Assembly (NCBI RefSeq): GCF_900639985.1
Contig: NZ_CAAAIM010000010.1
Span: forward strand, 62,001-126,000
Origin: Legionella rowbothamii
GTDB lineage: Bacteria; Pseudomonadota; Gammaproteobacteria; Legionellales; Legionellaceae
Direction: 5' to 3'
Length of the DNA: 64,000 nucleotides
Shown here: positions 34,144 to 44,454 of the stretch, in pieces
How positions within the stretch are numbered: position 1 is the stretch's first letter
Layout of the letters: each line of letters opens with the position of its first letter
Notes under the pieces: generated by a model
Databases searched by the model: none
What the model was told of the DNA's origin: nothing
The model's input: the letters and a program-made list of their open reading frames with translations, nothing else
Made by a program: the position numbers and the translations under genes

Positions 34144-36012
34144 ATGGCAATCTACAAGTACACGCGTTATGAAGCTAAATTTGAGACTGAACTCAGTAGA
34201 CAGGCCAAAAGGCTGTCAAAACGTGATCTCACACCCAGATTTATTTTTGATGAGCTACTGCATTACTGTGAACAATTTCGAATAATTCGACCAAAATATT
34301 CAACATTGCAGTCATTGGTTTCAAAAGCAATTGCACGAGAAGAAAATCGATTAACAACAAAGCTGGCTGTTTTATTAGACAAAAATTCGCGAATTATACT
34401 GGATAGCCTGCTTACTAAAAATGATACCATTTCAAGCCTTGCTCTTTTGAAAAAAGATCCCAAAGGCATGGCAACAAAAGAAATGGAGGCTGAATTAGAA
34501 AAACAAAGGGATATTGCATATTTATTTGAAAAATCAAAAAAAGTCGTTCCTGCCCTAAATATTTCGAGGCAAAACCTGCAATATTATGCTGGTTTGTGTG
34601 AGTATTATTATGATACCTATCAGTTCAGATCTTTTAATAATAAAAAATCTCGCTTATACATGATAGGCTTCGTTTGGCAAAGGTTTATTAAGCTAAATGA
34701 TCATTTAACCAACTACTTTGTATATAAGGTTTCCTGGTACATTAATGAGGCATTATCTTATGCTAAGGGCTGTACTTTAGATGCAAAGTTAGACATTGGC
34801 CAAGATAGAAAACTGGCCAGCAAAATGCTAAAAATCGTGAATAATAGCACAGTCAGTGACGCAGATATTCGACCATATTGTTACGGCATTGTCAGTAAAG
34901 ACAGTTTTGATGAATTTACAAACAAGCTTGCCAAACCCGATATAGATGAAAACAGTTATGTATGGGCTTACTACACAGAAGAGCATGCCACCATAAAACG
35001 AAACTTACGGGCCATTTTTCTAGCACTTAATTTTAATTTGGATAAAAACACAAACATCAAAGAGGCTGTCGAATTTCTCAGAGATTACTTCCATTCAACA
35101 GAAAAAACAAAAGATCCATTAGCTCAGGGTGTGCTCTTGGCGTTTGTCCCTAAACACATCTTGAAATTTATTGTTTATAAAAAAGCGGCTAGCATTTCCC
35201 CTGGCTCTAAAAAAACCAAAAATGTAAAGTACATTAATATCCAACGTTATGAGATGGCAATATACAAAGCAATAGTAGAGGCTCTTAGTGCAGGTAATAT
35301 TTTTGTTCCAGATAGTGTCAATTATCGAAGCTTGGAAAATGAGCTGATTCCATTGCATGTTTGGTGTGAAGATAAAGAGAAAAGACTGAATGATTTATCT
35401 GACTGCATTAATACATCACCCATTGAAGACATCCTTACCGTACTTGATACTGAACTCAGTAATCTGTACAAACATGTAAATAAGCGAATTAAGTCTAATG
35501 AAAACAAGCATATTAAGGTCGACAAGATAAACTCACATGGCGCCTTCCATACAAAAAAGATGCAGATTCAGCAAACAATCCATTCTATGAACAATTTAAA
35601 CAATAGGTATCGCCAACATTATTGATTTTACAGCAGGAAAAACAAATTTTTATGATTGTCTAACGCATATATTAAATCAAGGATCCAAATCTAAGCCCAA
35701 GCCTAAGCATATTAAAGGATATTTGGTTTCACTGGCGAAGGTATTGGCCACAAAAAAGTTGCTGAATCATCAGATGTCAGCTATCAAAGCCTGTTAGACA
35801 TGGAGGGTAAGTTTATTAGAGTCGAATCCTTGGTTGACGCTGGTGATAGAATTATAAACCATATCGCTCAATTGCCAATATTCAAGCATTACAATCTATC
35901 AGACTACGGAATACATGCAAGCTTGGATGGACAAAAATTAGAGACCAAATATCAGACAATTTTGTCACGATATTCCACTAAATACTTTGGGTACGGTAAA
36001 GGCGTTGTATCC
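34144..36012 (+). pseudogene. Tn3-family transposase, frameshifted and 3'-truncated
   Basis: The intact first frame (34144-35625, 493 residues) has the Tn3 N-terminal domain (TPRFIFDELLHYCEQFRIIR, then KYSTLQSLVSKAIAREE). It is followed by at least two frameshifts; another frame from about 35732 reads IGHKKVAESSDVSYQSLLDM and NLSDYGIHASLDGQKLETKY with the first catalytic Asp, then GKGVVSYSLIA. Homology is cut at about 36012 by an IS6 remnant. A matching C-terminal piece in the same orientation lies at 43730-43903. Confidence 0.82.
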
Positions 36013-36478
36013 TACAGTTTGATTGCTCTTTATCATCTTCTTTAAGAATCGTTTCGCAGCCGTAGCATTACGCCGATGAGACAAATAAAAATCAACCGTA
36101 TTACCCCGCTCATCGATTGCGCGATAAAAGATACTTCCATTTCCCTTTTATTTTGATGTACGTCTCATCCAAATGCCAACGCCTGGAATATCGTTTCTTA
36201 TGCCATTCAAGACGCTTTTTAAGTTCCGGAGCATAGTGCTGAACCCAGCGATAAATAGCAGTGTGATCTAATTCAAGTCCTAGCTCTCCTATCATTTCTT
36301 CCAAATCTCTATAGCTGATGCCATATTTACACTACCAACGAACACACTGCAGAATTAGTTCTCCTTGAAAATGACGCCATTTAAAAGATATAGGTTTTTT
36401 TGAGCGCATTTGGATAATCCGGGAGGATAAGAGAATAGTTGAAATTATAAAATACTTTTCGTTTTTGCAACGGAGCCC
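36012..36478 (-). pseudogene. IS6-family transposase remnant
   Basis: Read on the minus strand: KPISFKWRHFQGELILQCVR (N-terminal IS6 motif), then MIGELGLELDHTAIYRWVQH and RRWHLDETYIKIKGKWKYL with the first DDE Asp, then, after a frameshift, DFYLSHRRNATAAKRFLKKM with the second Asp. The C-terminal part with the catalytic Glu is missing. The right end reads TTTTGCAACGGAGCCCT near 36475, typical of IS6-type terminal repeats (GGCTCTGTTGCAAA). Defective. Confidence 0.82.
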
Positions 36479-36509
36479 TCCCGTTTCACCATCATATCTT
36501 AAGCAAAAA

Positions 36510-36545
36510 GGCCTCGCACTCCGGAACTTGCACCCTGACGTAAAA
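36510..36545 (+). repeat. recurrent 36-bp breakpoint motif, copy B
   Basis: GGCCTCGCACTCCGGAACTT followed by GCACCCTGACGTAAAA, matching copies A (14318-14353, opposite orientation) and C (62951-62985). It lies between the IS6 remnant and hrpB. Confidence 0.7.
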
Positions 36546-36617
36546 ATTGTTTGGTAACGAGACCACATTGCTGTGATCCCGTTTCCAAACAACCATAGAT
36601 TTATCGTTGGATTTCTT

Positions 36618-39218
36618 TTATTTTCGCCTCGATCCCTTCGCGTGAGCAATGCCATCAGCAGGATTTAATGGCCATTGATGTTTAGGATAACGTATCCGTA
36701 ACTCTTTACGGATTTCTGAATAACCATTTTGCCAAAAGCTTTCTAGATCACTTGTTACCTGAGCTGGACGAAAATTCGGCCCCAATAAATGCAGTACAAC
36801 TGACACACTCTGAAATAATATTTTCGGCGTTTTTTCCCATCCAAACACTTCTTGGATGCGTACTCTAAGAAAGGGATGCTCAACCGTTGAATAATGAATG
36901 GGTATCATGCTGCCACTTGGAACTTTTAACTTATTTGGGAGTTCGGTTTGTAAAATACTACGCAATGTTTCAGATATATTTAGTTCAAAAAAATACACTA
37001 AATTTTTTTGCAGTACGAAGGTCATTTTACTTTCACCGAAACATGCTTGTCTAAATACAGTTAAGCAAAATGATTTTTTTAATGCATCTCCGTCGAAAAG
37101 ACTTTCCAATTCATCTTGTATATGAGGGGGTATTAATGCCTTATGGAATCGTAAAAATATAATCTTTTGATACCACTCATGTAAATTTTCATTTTTCTTT
37201 AGTGTGGTCGCCCAATTGTCAGTTAATATATCAGGCAATTTTTCTGCAACGTGTACAGAGGTCGCCAGCGAAAAATTCGGTTCTTCTATAGGTAAATCCC
37301 AAAGTGTTTTAAATTCACGCTGATAAAATTGCGATTTTTCTGCTTCAAAAATGATGTCTCTTTTCTTTATGATGTGGTCAGAAAAGTGTTTGAACAAAAA
37401 TTCTTTATTTATCCCACTCGCCTGATTAATCAAAGTTTCAGCCTCGCCGCTTTCTTCAAAACCATTCAATGCAATAAAAAATTCACTCCTTTTCACAAGC
37501 GTTCGATCTAATAATTTTACACCACGACCACCGACCATTAATGCACGATCAGAGTTCTTGCGACGTCGACACAAACGATCACCAAAAGATAACATAAGGA
37601 GTAACTGTCTAGCTTCATCTTCTTCAAGATAAGCAGAGGGCTCTGCTTTTTTTAATTTTTTAGCAAGATCTAGAATTTGCTGATAACTTTGCGCGACACT
37701 TTGTAAAATTGTGAAATGACCTTCATGTGAAGAACCATCTTTTAGATATTTATTCAAAATTTTTAATCGCGGTGCAACATCACATTCAAAAAGATCGGCT
37801 TGAAAATGATTCGTCATTTCTTTCCGTAGAATATCGCGCTCTTGTAATAATGCTGCAATTTTTGCAGCCAGCTCGATGCAATTATTTTCTATACCTGCAA
37901 TTAATAGTCTCCCCAAACGTAGAGGTAATGGGAAGTCCAAAAGCTGGCGACCTATTGATGTTAATTCATTGTTATTTTTGATAGCACCTGCGGCTTGTAA
38001 GCTAAAGGTCGCACGTTCGATGTTGACAAGGGGAGGTCTTTCAAACCACGAAAAATTCTGAAAATTCGAGATATGTTGATTAGCTAAAAAAAGTAAACTA
38101 TCGCTTAAATCCGAACATAGAATTTCTGGAATATTTGATTTCACAAATGAACTTTCATCATGTTGATTCCACATCCTGTAACAAACACCTGGAAATTGTC
38201 GGGCAGCTCTACCAGCACGCTGAATGGCACTCGCTAAGCTAATTCGCGAAATTTCCAGGCGTGAAAATCCAGTACGTAAATCTTGTTTCATTATTTTTAC
38301 TAAACCTGAATCTATGACGGTATCAACACCATCTAAAGTAACAGAAGACTCAGCAATATTAGTTGCAAGAATAATTCTTTGCGCTGAAGATTTTTGCAAT
38401 GCGATACGCTGTACTTCCAGAGGAAGACTGCCATGCAGCGTGATTACTTCTATTTTTTTGCTTTCTTTCCAATCAAGTAAGTTTCCTTTAGCGCGTTCAA
38501 TTTCACGTGCACCCGGTAAAAATACTAAAATATCTTTCTCAGTCTGTCGCTGTGCTTCTTTGATGACTTGAGATAAATGCTCATAAAATTGATATTGAGG
38601 TGTTAGTAATTGCGTTGATTTTTGATAATGTACCGTTAACTCAAATAATTTTCCAGGCACGGAAATGACAGGACAATTACCCAAATATTCAGCAATTTTT
38701 TCTGCTTCGAGTGTCGCTGACATGACCACAATTTTAATATGATGCCCTAACTCTTGTAATTCACGTATTAATCCTAGTGTTAAATCAACGTATAAAGATC
38801 TTTCATGAAACTCGTCTAGAATCACAATGTCTACATCGTCTAACTCAGGATGATGAATCATGTGTCGGGCCAGCAAAGCTTCCGTCATGTAAATTAATCT
38901 GGTTTTATGCGATGTTTTATTGACAAAACGGACTTGATAACCAACCTCCTCACCGACTAGCCAATTATTTTCTTCTGCAACCCGATGAGCAGCAGCAATC
39001 GACGCCATTCTTCGAGGTTCTAGCACTAATATTTTCCCGGCTACAACAGAAAGCAATTCCGGAGGCAATCGAGTTGTCTTGCCAGCACCAGGTGCGGCTG
39101 TTATTACTAAATTAGTATGAGATGTTACCTTCTGTAAAATATCATCTATAAAATCATCTATTGGTAAATGAGTTGAGCCTGCTTTTAAAATGATTGTACC
39201 CTCAGTTGAAATTTTCAA
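36618..39218 (-). CDS. hrpB: ATP-dependent helicase HrpB
   Basis: An 866-residue DEAH/RHA-type helicase with Walker A APGAGKTT, ILDEFHERS (DEFH box), VMSATLE (motif III), and IQRAGRAARQFPGVCYR (motif VI) followed by the HrpB-specific C-terminal domain ending in LNPADGIAHAKGSRRK. It is predicted to unwind RNA using ATP; the physiological role is poorly known in bacteria. The gene is intact and close to the usual length, and is the most housekeeping-like gene between mobile-element remnants, so it marks original chromosome. The start is the ATG at 39218. Confidence 0.94.
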   Translation of the reverse strand: MKISTEGTIILKAGSTHLPIDDFIDDILQKVTSHTNLVITAAPGAGKTTRLPPELLSVVAGKILVLEPRRMASIAAAHRVAEENNWLVGEEVGYQVRFVNKTSHKTRLIYMTEALLARHMIHHPELDDVDIVILDEFHERSLYVDLTLGLIRELQELGHHIKIVVMSATLEAEKIAEYLGNCPVISVPGKLFELTVHYQKSTQLLTPQYQFYEHLSQVIKEAQRQTEKDILVFLPGAREIERAKGNLLDWKESKKIEVITLHGSLPLEVQRIALQKSSAQRIILATNIAESSVTLDGVDTVIDSGLVKIMKQDLRTGFSRLEISRISLASAIQRAGRAARQFPGVCYRMWNQHDESSFVKSNIPEILCSDLSDSLLFLANQHISNFQNFSWFERPPLVNIERATFSLQAAGAIKNNNELTSIGRQLLDFPLPLRLGRLLIAGIENNCIELAAKIAALLQERDILRKEMTNHFQADLFECDVAPRLKILNKYLKDGSSHEGHFTILQSVAQSYQQILDLAKKLKKAEPSAYLEEDEARQLLLMLSFGDRLCRRRKNSDRALMVGGRGVKLLDRTLVKRSEFFIALNGFEESGEAETLINQASGINKEFLFKHFSDHIIKKRDIIFEAEKSQFYQREFKTLWDLPIEEPNFSLATSVHVAEKLPDILTDNWATTLKKNENLHEWYQKIIFLRFHKALIPPHIQDELESLFDGDALKKSFCLTVFRQACFGESKMTFVLQKNLVYFFELNISETLRSILQTELPNKLKVPSGSMIPIHYSTVEHPFLRVRIQEVFGWEKTPKILFQSVSVVLHLLGPNFRPAQVTSDLESFWQNGYSEIRKELRIRYPKHQWPLNPADGIAHAKGSRRK

Positions 39219-39550
39219 ATAACCATTTGAACTTGTAATTTAATGAAAATGAACATTTCTATAAATTGACCTCTGGCCTGGATTTTAGTAAAAAAGGGGA
39301 ATGATTGAAATTTAATCAATACCACCTTAAGAACCGTAGATTTATCTTATTCTTAACATTCTAGGAACGTTCAATTATCGAGTGCCAAGTTGCTCTTGAA
39401 ATTATAATTATTGGTCTTTAGATACTATTGGTAGAACTCCTCTTTATCCGTTATTAGAGTGACAAAAGAAATAAAAGTCCTTTCTTCTCTTCATCACATC
39501 AATGAACTGGTCTTGATTTTGAAGTTCGAGTTCCCATATATACAAAATGG
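39219..39550. other. intergenic region between hrpB and a resolvase
   Basis: 332 bp without a supported gene. It contains the hrpB promoter region and the 3' flank of the downstream resolvase. No clear repeat seen. Confidence 0.5.
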
Positions 39551-40189
39551 TCATTCCTTATCTTTATCTATAATAATACTTGTTGGAGGTTTATACTTGG
39601 CTCTATAATTATCAGCAGAAATAGATACTCCTCTCAATTTCAAATATTTGTAAAACGTCGCTTTGCTTAAATCAAGTTGCATGCAAATCTCAGCAACACT
39701 AAGCTTTCCTTCCTTGTAGAGTAACTCTGATGAGTGCGCCTTTCCTTGAGCAGACTTTGATAGACCTGCCGGACGCCCTCCCTTTTTTCCTCGCAATCTT
39801 GCTGCTTCTAATCCTGCCAGTGTCCGCTCTCTTATCAGTTCTCGTTCAAATTCCGCAAGAGAACAAAATATATTGAATATTAATCCTCCTTGCGCAGTGG
39901 TTGTATCTATCGGGTCATTCAGACTTTTAAGACCCACTCCTCTTTCCAGCAGATTATTTACTAATGTAATTAAATCTTTAAGAGATCGCCCTAGCCGGTC
40001 TAACTTCCATATGACTAAAACGTCATCTTTTCTAATATCCTGAATTAATTCATCCAAAGCCGGTCGGTTTATTGCAGAACCACTAATTTGATCTTGATAA
40101 ATTTTCTCACATCCAGCTTTCTTCAAAGCATCAATTTGTAAATCTAAATTTTGGTTGGTGGTAGAAATTCGAGCATAGCCAATTAACAT
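39551..40189 (-). CDS. serine recombinase (resolvase/invertase, Pin-like)
   Basis: A 212-residue serine recombinase: MLIGYARISTTNQNLDLQID with the nucleophile Ser, VLVIWKLDRLGRSLKDLI, GLIFNIFCSLAEFERELIRERT helix, and C-terminal HTH (SVAEICMQLDLSKATFYKYL) with an extra basic tail. It is distinct from the resolvase at 30760. Complete. No terminal inverted repeats or transposase of its own are adjacent, so it is an orphan. Confidence 0.92.
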   Translation of the reverse strand: MLIGYARISTTNQNLDLQIDALKKAGCEKIYQDQISGSAINRPALDELIQDIRKDDVLVIWKLDRLGRSLKDLITLVNNLLERGVGLKSLNDPIDTTTAQGGLIFNIFCSLAEFERELIRERTLAGLEAARLRGKKGGRPAGLSKSAQGKAHSSELLYKEGKLSVAEICMQLDLSKATFYKYLKLRGVSISADNYRAKYKPPTSIIIDKDKE

Positions 40190-40390
40190 AGAGGATTTAG
40201 TTCAATATAAGGTTATATTTAGTCTAAATTAAACATTATATAAATGAAACAGTTTTTTAAACCGAGATGTGATAATGAAATTAAAAATATATACAAATAT
40301 TGAATGGTTCAATTATACGGTGGTTTTAATAAACTGAAAGGGTTCACGTTAAATACCATCTATTAAAACTACCCTCAATTTATATTGTAA

Positions 40391-41230
40391 TTATTGATTC
40401 ACAATATTAGTTATTTCATCACATACAAGTTTGGGCTTTTTTAGTTGAATGAAATGAGTTGAAGAAACTTTTATTATCTTGCTTTGTGGGTGCAGATTTA
40501 GCCACTGCTTTTGACTATGATACCAATCCTCCTTTAGAGGATGCTCTTGTTCCATCTCAGAGGAAGAAATAATTATGACAGGGATACTATCTACAATGCT
40601 TCCAAGTATCGAAAGAGACTGCATCGATTGATTAAACCCAACTAATTGATAAATAACTTCTGCTATAGAGCCTTTATATTTATGATAAATATATTTAGAT
40701 GAAAATTTTTTGGCCTCTTCAACACCCAATTTATATTTATTTAATAACTTATCAGAAAAATGAAATTTTTTAGGTACAGGATCAACAAACACCACCCCTT
40801 TTATTAATTTAGGATTCTTCAAAATAAAATAACCAGCATAAATTGCCCCGTATGAATGGGCTACAATTACATAAGGAGGCTGAATTTGATTTTTTTCCAA
40901 TAATATAGATAACTTATCACTAATTATTTTACCTGTTATAGGATTATCTAATGATGTATGAAAATCTGGTGGACTCTTACCAAGTCCATTTCGGTCATAA
41001 AAAAATAGAGAGCCTGCTTTTTTTATGCAATTTAAAAATTCAATGTTTCTTGTCCACTCACTAAGATCCGTGCCGCTACCATTTTCAAAAATTATTGTAC
41101 CTTTAAATTTCGCATTGTTATTTTGATAATACTCTGAATAGAGTGTAATACCGGGCCTTATGATGCTTAGATTTCCTAATGCAAATGCATTTAACGACAG
41201 AAAATAGAGGAAATATAGATATTTTTTCAT
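40391..41230 (-). CDS. exported alpha/beta hydrolase
   Basis: A 279-residue protein. The signal peptide is MKKYLYFLYFLSLNAFALG. The hydrolase core has FENGSGTDLSEW (oxyanion region), FFYDRNGLGKSPP, nucleophile VAHSYGAIYAGYF and the catalytic His near VSSTHFIQLKKP, so the triad looks complete. It is probably a secreted or periplasmic lipase/esterase. Unrelated in sequence detail to the cytoplasmic hydrolase at 2871. It stands alone on the minus strand. Confidence 0.88.
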   Translation of the reverse strand: MKKYLYFLYFLSLNAFALGNLSIIRPGITLYSEYYQNNNAKFKGTIIFENGSGTDLSEWTRNIEFLNCIKKAGSLFFYDRNGLGKSPPDFHTSLDNPITGKIISDKLSILLEKNQIQPPYVIVAHSYGAIYAGYFILKNPKLIKGVVFVDPVPKKFHFSDKLLNKYKLGVEEAKKFSSKYIYHKYKGSIAEVIYQLVGFNQSMQSLSILGSIVDSIPVIIISSSEMEQEHPLKEDWYHSQKQWLNLHPQSKIIKVSSTHFIQLKKPKLVCDEITNIVNQ

Positions 41231-41763
41231 TTCTCTTTATCCTTCGCCCACTCGCATATATCTCACTTTCAAATAACATTACTCTCTGATACTATCAGTT
41301 ATTAAAGTCATTTTGCAGTTTAAATTCATGCAGCTTCTCTTTCATAAAAGTAACACATTGATGAGCTACATCCATACATTTAATGAATAGAATAAAAGTC
41401 AAATAGTGTTATGTTAGATTCTTTGACATTGTATTACCATGTCCAATAAATTAGTAAGTTATTTTTCGGGGGGATTACCAATCGAACTGAGATTTCATTT
41501 ATTAATGAACAATTTGGTATCTACAGCTGAGATCTATCCATAAGACAGATTTTTGTATAGGTTTTCGTTTTTGCAACGTATATGAACCATCCGACCCATA
41601 AAGCTCTCTTTTTAATTCCATTAAAATCAATGTTACTCCTGTAGGGATTTAATAGAATAATTAGCAATGCTTATTTATCATTTTAGGGAAAAAAGTTCTG
41701 TGTTAAAATTTTGACAGTATGGCTCGGATTTTGTCGCTTGATTTTAGTGTGCTTGGAGCGCTT
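41231..41763. other. intergenic region
   Basis: About 530 bp without a supported gene. Near 41570 the words TTTTCGTTTTTGCAACG resemble the end of the IS6 remnant at 36465, possibly a relic end. Confidence 0.45.
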
Positions 41764-42189
41764 ATGAAAAAAATATTTGGACTATGTTCTTTAGTTATAA
41801 TAAATTGTTTCACACTTTATTTACTATATAAATATATAGAAGTCATTTGCTCAACAAGAATAGATAATTTTCTTCATATTCCTTATGAGCCATCTGGATT
41901 TCAGATGATTTATTATTTTATATCACTTCCATTCTTTCTACTTTTGGCTATTTTAAGCCAAATGCATAGTTATTATTTTGATTTAAAAAAATCTTTATTT
42001 CCGGGTATTTTTATCATCTGGACACTTTATTTGGCTTTAATTTTATATGTGGATTTTATAGGACGGTTATCCAATAATAATTCCATATTATATTGGGGGA
42101 CGTGGATAATTTCCCTAATTGCTACTTTTTATATAGCTTATGTGTTTTGTTGTGAATTTATTCAATTTATTAAAATAGATAAAAACTAA
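41764..42189 (+). CDS. small multi-pass membrane protein
   Basis: A 141-residue protein starting at 41764, chosen because GGAGC lies just upstream and the first residues (KKIFGLCSLVIINCFTLYLLY) form TM1. Three further hydrophobic segments follow (IYYFISLPFFLLLAIL; FPGIFIIWTLYLALILYV; ILYWGTWIISLIATFYIAYVF), so four TM helices in the inner membrane. No family recognised. Confidence 0.6.
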   Translation: MKKIFGLCSLVIINCFTLYLLYKYIEVICSTRIDNFLHIPYEPSGFQMIYYFISLPFFLLLAILSQMHSYYFDLKKSLFPGIFIIWTLYLALILYVDFIGRLSNNNSILYWGTWIISLIATFYIAYVFCCEFIQFIKIDKN

Positions 42190-42409
42190 AGGGATGACGC
42201 TTGAAAAGCGTTATGTGATTAAATTTTATTTGATATACGCAAAATATTAATATCTGCTGTAATTAAGCCAACTTATCAAGGAAACCTAAGATTTAAAATT
42301 CTTTATTCTTACCGGCCTATGGCAAAAATGAATCATATAAAGAATTTTTTTATTTTATGGAATTAGCAAACATCGCAATAAGCATATTAGAATAAAAAGG
42401 AACGCCGAT

Positions 42410-42505
42410 ATGAGAAATAAGTTTATCTATGCATTAAGCACTCTAATTATAGCGACTCCAGTACAGGCCAAGTGTGACGTAGTCAACCAAATTGTTACAC
42501 CCTAG
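42410..42505 (+). pseudogene. exported protein start truncated by IS3 insertion
   Basis: ATG with AAAAGGAA upstream. MRNKFIYALSTLIIATPVQA is a typical signal peptide, followed by KCDVVNQ, then the frame enters the left terminal repeat of the IS3 element (from 42493) and stops. The remaining gene is not found to the right of the IS, so the 3' part was lost. Confidence 0.65.
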
Positions 42506-42519
42506 TTAAGCAACTTTCA

Positions 42520-43385
42520 TTAAAAAATCACTCTTTTTTCAAATTGATTTGGGCTTAAATATCCTAAATAAGAATGCACTCTGTGACTGTTATAGAACAG
42601 AGTAATGTAATTCAAAATGTCCTGTTGAGCTTCCCATCGAGTTTGATAATTTCGCCATTGAACTCGTTCTTGTTTTAAACTTCCAAAGAAGCTTTCAATA
42701 ACACTATTATCCCAGCAATCTCCCTTTTTACTCCTACTACCAATATAACCTTTACCCATTAATAAATTACCGTATTGGTAACGTGTATATTGAGTTCCCC
42801 TGTCTGAATGAACAATGAGACCTGGTGATGGCTTTCGCTGCCAAATAGCCCTATTCAGAGCATCACAAACTAATGCTGCTTTCATTCGAGACCCCATACT
42901 CTAACCCACTATTTTTCTTGAAAATAAGTCCATAACAACCGCTAAATAAAGCCAGCCTTCCTGAGTCCAGACCTAAGTAATATCAGATACATACGCTTTA
43001 TTTGCTTTTTTAACATCAAATTGTCTATTTAAAACGTTTTCATAAACTGGTTGTTTATGATTGCTATTTGTTGTCACTTTGTATTTCTTCCGATAACGAA
43101 CAAAAACGTGCGCCTCTTTCATTAAACTTTGAGTCCGTCTTCCGCCTACAGGATAACCTAATGCATTTAAAGCACTCTTCATCCTTCGGCTTCCATAACA
43201 ATACTGGCTGGCTTCAGCTATGTTCTTTACCCACTCAAGAATTTCTTGATGCCCAGGAGCCGCAGGTTTATTTCTTTGCCGTTGCTGATAACTGTAATAT
43301 CCATGTCGTGTAATCCCCAGTAGTTGGCACATGACGCCAACAGGCCAGCTCTTCTTTTGTTGGGCGACAAACGAATATTTTATTT
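42520..43385 (-). pseudogene. IS3 OrfB (DDE integrase) with two TAG stops
   Basis: After the -1 frameshift from orfA the product reads KYSFVAQQKKSWPVGVMCQLLG and the HTH_21-type segment, then SDIT-stop-VWTQEGWLYLAVVMDL, KIVG-stop-SMGSRMKAAL, then VHSDRGTQYT (second Asp) and SVIESFFGSLKQE (catalytic Glu). Two in-frame TAG codons near 42974 and 42902 make it inactive unless suppressed. The rest is full length, so the decay is recent. Confidence 0.88.
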
Positions 43386-43673
43386 CGTTTCTTGAGCAAA
43401 GAAGAGCGCCGCCTTTTTTAAGTTTTCCTTTTCCATTTTAAGGCGTTTATTTTCTTCTTGCAGGCGGCGTATTTCTAATTGCTCTGCAGTTAACTTCCCA
43501 TTTCCTCGAAATGCTTGGCTATCTTGCTCTTTATGTGCTTTTATCCAACGGCTTAATAACGCTTGAGCAATGCTTAAATTATTTGCTGCTTCCGTTACCC
43601 CATAACCTTGTTCTAATACCAAGCTAATCGCATCAAGTTTAAATTCTTTCGGGTATTTCTTTCTTGTCGGCAT
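43380..43673 (-). CDS. IS3 OrfA (HTH protein)
   Basis: A 97-residue protein with an N-terminal helix-turn-helix (YPKEFKLDAISLVLEQGYGV) and a leucine-zipper-like C-terminus (LEIRRLQEENKRLKMEKENL). It normally fuses to OrfB by a -1 shift at the AAAA run before its stop (ACGAAATAAAATA). Intact. Confidence 0.9.
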   Translation of the reverse strand: MPTRKKYPKEFKLDAISLVLEQGYGVTEAANNLSIAQALLSRWIKAHKEQDSQAFRGNGKLTAEQLEIRRLQEENKRLKMEKENLKKAALFFAQETK

Positions 43674-43729
43674 TACTTTCTCCAGTTAAGTACATTATCT
43701 CTTAACTGGGGTGTACAGATCTATTAAAC

Positions 43730-43903
43730 CACTTCAGTGGAATTACGACAGGCTGTTGAAAAACAGTTAAATCGTATTGAGCTAGCGAATAAATTCTCAA
43801 AAGCCATTTTGTTTGGTAACAACCAGGAGATTCAATACAGCAGTAAGGAGGAACAGGATATGTTGTTCGATATGGACAAAATATTAGCATTTAAAGTCGC
43901 GTA
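43730..43903 (+). pseudogene. C-terminal fragment of a Tn3 transposase
   Basis: The frame TSVELRQAVEKQLNRIELAN followed by KFSKAILFGNNQEIQYSSKE is the conserved Tn3 transposase region after the last catalytic motif (E-L-A-N-K-F-S-K-A and GNNQE). It breaks off at AFKVA-stop, before an IS6 remnant. It is likely the distal part of the pseudogene that begins at 34144, displaced by 7.7 kb. Confidence 0.7.
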
Positions 43904-43910
43904 GCTATCT

Positions 43911-44272
43911 CACTGCCAGTTTGGGCTGGATATGCGGTAAAACCCTTGGTTCAACTGCAATTCCTCATACAGTGACCATGGATAAGAGTGGCGCTAACAA
44001 AGCTGACATTGATACTATCAATCTGCATCTGGCACTGCTGTTTATGCTGGGCGGACTATTCCTCCAGATCAATGTCAGACAGGTCAAGTACCTCAACAAC
44101 ATCGTGGAGCAGGATCACCGGTTCATCAAGAAAATCACAAAACCCATGAAGGGGTTTAAGGCCTTTCAATCTATCAGGCATTGAACTCCACTATATGCTT
44201 CGAAAAGAACAGCATCTGAAGGCAGGAAACCAGTCCCTTTTCGAACAGTTTTACGGACTTGCAGCATAAATT
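43911..44272 (+). pseudogene. IS6-family transposase C-terminal fragment
   Basis: Reads TVTMDKSGANKADIDTINL (second DDE Asp region) and KYLNNIVEQDHRFIKKITKP with the catalytic Glu in VEQDH, then GFKAFQSIRH and, after a frameshift, LFEQFYGLAA to the end. N-terminal two thirds are missing. The first 30 bp are similar to the ends of the MITE at 32127-32334. It is the missing C-terminal class of the IS6 remnant at 36012, in opposite orientation. Confidence 0.82.
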
Positions 44273-44454
44273 CGCCCAGCGTTTGCCTAGCTTTGGTCTG
44301 GTAAATTTTCCGCGACAAAACCTAAAATCCACTGGGTGATATTTCTCCATGCATTACTCCATACTTTTGATTAGCTAAGTATAGACAATGGATTTTCTTG
44401 CAACACAGCCGTTCTTAACTTGATTGATCTCCTCGTTATGGCTTATGTTTCACC

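Larger units (their letters stand above)
42493..43717 (-). mobile_element. IS3-family insertion sequence, defective
   Basis: Ends are TGTTACACCCTAGTTAAG (left) and, on the complement, TGTACACCCCAGTTAAG (right), differing by a one-base insertion and few changes. The element carries orfA and a broken orfB on the minus strand. Flanks are unrelated: a truncated signal-peptide gene at left and a Tn3 transposase C-terminus at right, and no clear 3-bp target duplication is present. Confidence 0.85.

Noticed and set aside
42902..42976. Amber suppression or stop-codon recoding in IS3 OrfB
   Set aside because: Two TAG codons in one transposase, with no other gene here requiring recoding, are better explained as point mutations.
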